From Spirochaetales bacterium (lineage in GTDB: Bacteria; Spirochaetota; Spirochaetia; Treponematales; UBA12059): 7,166 nucleotides of DNA. The stretch is taken from the NCBI GenBank assembly GCA_004525355.1, contig SPCK01000102.1, positions 1 to 7,166 of the forward strand, in the 5' to 3' direction. The notes beneath the pieces are model-generated. The model saw only the letters and a list, made by a program, of their open reading frames with translations. It ran no database searches and was not told where the DNA came from. The position numbers and the translations under genes were made by a program. The first letter of the stretch is position 1; every line of letters begins with the position of its first letter. Below are positions 5,812 through 7,166 of this stretch, in pieces.

Positions 5812-6150
5812 ATGAGCACATTCGAAATCGTCATGCTCCTGTGCTTCGGGGCGGCGTGGCCCTTCTCCATCTACCAATCCTGGGCCAGCAGGAAAACCAC
5901 GGGAAAAAGCATCCTTTTCCTTATTATGGTGCTCGTCGGATACGCGGCCGGTATCGCCAACAAGATCCTGTACCGTTTTGACGGTGCGGTATACCTGTAC
6001 GTGCTCAATTCACTGATGGTCGCCGCGGATATCGCATTGTATTACCGCAACAAGGTCCTGGAACGCGACTCCCGGACCATCCCGGCGGAACCCTCGATTC
6101 ACCGAGCCGCGAACGAAGGCAGCTCTCTTGATAGTCCCCTGAATTTTTAG
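5812..6150 (+). CDS. Small PQ-loop/SemiSWEET-like three-helix membrane protein
   Basis: This 112-aa protein has three predicted membrane helices at about 4-21, 32-53 and 58-78, followed by a polar tail from 79 to 112. Size, helix number and the WPFSIYQSW turn after helix 1 (in place of the usual Pro-Gln), the TTGKS loop before helix 2 and Asn66 in helix 3 fit the single triple-helix bundle of SemiSWEET/PQ-loop proteins, which dimerise to move sugars. The Gln of the PQ motif is Phe here, so the substrate, if any, is open. GGAG lies 12 nt before the ATG, a long spacing. It begins 43 nt after cheY with no terminator between, so the two are probably co-transcribed. Any functional link to chemotaxis is a guess. 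The last codons hold a near-direct repeat that runs past the stop. Confidence 0.72.
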   Translation: MSTFEIVMLLCFGAAWPFSIYQSWASRKTTGKSILFLIMVLVGYAAGIANKILYRFDGAVYLYVLNSLMVAADIALYYRNKVLERDSRTIPAEPSIHRAANEGSSLDSPLNF

Positions 6151-6168
6151 GGAGCCCCCTGAAAATGA

Positions 6169-6193
6169 AATACCGCCCTGCCAGGGCGGTATT
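6169..6193. terminator. Hairpin between convergent genes, probable bidirectional terminator
   Basis: AATACCGCCCT and AGGGCGGTATT form a perfect 11-bp stem with a 3-nt GCC loop, 18 bp after the stop of the PQ-loop gene and 20 bp from the rpmB stop. On the minus strand TCATTTTC follows, and on the plus strand CATCGCGG. The T-tract is therefore poor, especially for the plus strand, but the A/T-rich stem ends (AATA/TATT) supply some Us on both sides. Confidence 0.75.
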
Positions 6194-6213
6194 CATCGCG
6201 GCCAGCTCGGAAA

Positions 6214-6405
6214 TCAGACTACTTTGACGATCTTGTTGGACTTCAGGCAGCGGGTGCATACCTTGACGGACAGCACGGTGCCGCCGATCATAGTCTTGAT
6301 CTTGAGGAGATTGGGGCGCCAGGTGCGACGCGTCCTGTTCTTGGCATGGCTTACGTTGTTGCCGAAAATGGTGCCCTTGCCGCAAATTTCGCATATTCTG
6401 GACAT
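6214..6405 (-). CDS. rpmB: 50S ribosomal protein bL28
   Basis: This 63-aa protein is a full-length bL28, part of the large ribosomal subunit near the E site. It begins [11 protein letters not shown] and contains [20 protein letters not shown], the family's core signature. Cysteines 5, 8, 50 and 53 (two CxxC pairs) form a zinc ribbon, so this is the zinc-binding paralogue type rather than the cysteine-free form made under zinc limitation. The start at 6405 is set by alignment to the family and by GGAG 10 nt upstream. The frame stays open to 6576 but that extension is non-coding leader downstream of the promoter. The gene stands alone with its own promoter and is not next to rpmG, its common partner elsewhere. 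Confidence 0.97.
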   Translation of the reverse strand: MSRICEICGKGTIFGNNVSHAKNRTRRTWRPNLLKIKTMIGGTVLSVKVCTRCLKSNKIVKVV

Positions 6406-6523
6406 ATCGTTACGTCTCCGTTTCAATCGTGCTGGTATGTTGGCGAACCGGGCGAGAAGCCTGAAGGCTCCCTGAACGGTCCTAGGGGCGCCCCCGAGCG
6501 ACAGCAGCCACGGAAGCGGCCGC

Positions 6524-6553
6524 AGTATATCGCAAAGCGCGGAAGCGTGTAAA
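6524..6553 (-). promoter_or_regulatory. Sigma-70-type promoter of rpmB with long leader
   Basis: On the minus strand TTTACA (6553-6548) and TATACT (6529-6524) are 18 nt apart, each matching 5 of 6 consensus bases. The start would be near 6517, giving a leader of about 112 nt before rpmB. The leader contains a 10-bp palindrome GGGGCGCCCC (6494-6485) and a small hairpin AGCC-TTCA-GGCT. Confidence 0.65.
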
Positions 6554-6582
6554 GGGGCGCGAACATACGCCCGCAACTACCG

Positions 6583-6609
6583 AAAATTCCGCAAGAATCG
6601 CCCCGGAAT
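6583..6609 (-). terminator. Weak terminator candidate after ffh
   Basis: On the minus strand ATTCCG (6609-6604) and CGGAAT (6591-6586) form a 6-bp stem around a 12-nt loop, and the last T of the stem opens a run of four Ts (6586-6583). It begins 21 nt after the ffh stop. The stem is short, so read-through into rpmB is possible. Confidence 0.3.
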
Positions 6610-6630
6610 CCGCTGATGCTCCGACATGCC

Positions 6631-7166
6631 TCAACGCCCTCCGCCCATCATGCGCTCGGTCATCTTCTTGTTCTTGACCGCCTTCTTCATCATGAGCCGT
6701 GATTTCTCGAACTTCTTGATGAGTCTGGCGACTTCCGCTACCGAGGTCCCCGAACCGCGGGCGATTCGCGAGCGGCGGGTGGGCCCGATGATAAGATGAT
6801 TGCCCCGCTCCTTCCCGGTCATGGACAGAAGTATGGCTTCTTCGTACTTGAGACCGGCTTCGTTGAGCTGGTCCTCGGATATCTGGCCGGCCATGCCGGG
6901 CATCATATCAACCAGGTTCTTGAGGGAACCCATCTTCTTGACCTTGCGTATCTGCTCCAGGTAGTCCTGCAGGGTAAAGGATTCATTGGCAAGCTTCCGC
7001 TCGAGTTCCTCGGCTTCTCCCTGGTCAAAATTCTCCTGGGCCTTCTCCACGAGGGATACGATGTCGCCCATGCCCAGGATTCGACTGGCAATGCGCTCCG
7101 GATAGAACGGCTCAAGGCCATCTGGTCGCTCGGACACGCCGATGAATTTGACCGGCTTGCCGGTGA
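6631..7166 (-). CDS. ffh: Signal recognition particle GTPase Ffh (SRP54), C-terminal part
   Basis: The gene enters from the right edge; 178 codons of the C-terminal part are visible. The start of the visible part, TGKPVKFIGVSE followed by LEPFYPERIASRILGMGD, is the end of the NG GTPase domain. The rest is the M domain: FTLQDYLEQIRKVKKMGSL, VDMMPGM, and the helix-turn-helix RRSRIARGSGTSVAEVARL that binds SRP RNA. The tail is methionine- and lysine-rich (LMMKKAVKNKKMTERMM), as expected for the signal-sequence groove. Ffh binds 4.5S RNA and signal peptides on the ribosome and docks with FtsY at the membrane. It ends with MMGGGR, a common short ending. It is followed by rpmB after 225 bp and not by rpsP. 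Confidence 0.96.
   Translation of the reverse strand, partial: TGKPVKFIGVSERPDGLEPFYPERIASRILGMGDIVSLVEKAQENFDQGEAEELERKLANESFTLQDYLEQIRKVKKMGSLKNLVDMMPGMAGQISEDQLNEAGLKYEEAILLSMTGKERGNHLIIGPTRRSRIARGSGTSVAEVARLIKKFEKSRLMMKKAVKNKKMTERMMGGGR

Noticed and set aside
6420..6470. tRNA-like GGTTCG stretch in the rpmB leader
   Set aside because: No acceptor stem, anticodon arm or matching T-stem could be folded around it.
1..7166. CRISPR array, insertion sequence, integrase or toxin-antitoxin system
   Set aside because: No repeated spacer pattern, transposase, terminal repeats or matching small gene pair was found on either strand.

Overview
The window reads as a chromosomal segment from a moderately GC-rich member of the Spirochaetota, probably Treponema- or Spirochaeta-like. 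The main pointers are the chemotaxis regulator, whose N-terminal extension before the receiver domain and whose receiver core look like spirochaetal CheY, and a 640-residue protein I associate with spirochaete genomes but cannot assign to a known function. The placement rests on recalled family resemblance, not on a database search. There are no mobile elements, CRISPR arrays, rRNA or tRNA genes, and the segment looks like ordinary core genome.

Left block (1-4817, all minus strand). A four-gene unit reads right to left: an unrecognised 640-aa protein, a CorC/HlyC (TlyC-like) CBS-domain membrane protein, a TrmA/RlmD-family iron-sulfur uracil-C5 RNA methyltransferase, and a secreted protein that probably folds as a beta-propeller and is cut by the left edge. 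Gaps are 10 and 43 nt, and the last two genes overlap by 23 nt, so this is very likely one operon. A good sigma-70 promoter (TTGCCC, 17 nt, TACAAT) sits so close to the first ATG that the message is predicted to be leaderless or nearly so.

Middle (4819-5330). A 30-residue, extremely basic microprotein gene of the COX24/AURKAIP1 (mS38/bS22-like) type lies on the minus strand with its own promoter, a strong ribosome binding site, a GTG start and a strong intrinsic terminator. The U-tract of that terminator nearly touches the -35 box of the next operon. The 363-bp gap to cheY holds divergent promoters, a 16-bp inverted repeat between them, and a possible 31-codon leader ORF whose stop overlaps the cheY ribosome binding site.

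Right block (5331-7166). On the plus strand cheY is followed by a small three-helix PQ-loop/SemiSWEET-like membrane protein. A hairpin separates them from convergent rpmB (bL28, zinc-ribbon form), which has its own promoter and a leader of about 110 nt. Upstream of rpmB on the minus strand is the C-terminal part of ffh, the SRP54 GTPase, cut by the right edge and not followed by rpsP as it often is in bacteria.

Functionally the window mixes translation and secretion housekeeping (bL28, the basic microprotein, the rRNA/tRNA methyltransferase, Ffh), one chemotaxis signalling protein, and a membrane/envelope operon with an uncharacterised lead gene. I see no convincing new multi-gene system. The best leads are the uncharacterised 640-aa protein, the easily missed microprotein gene, and the tight terminator/promoter arrangement between them.
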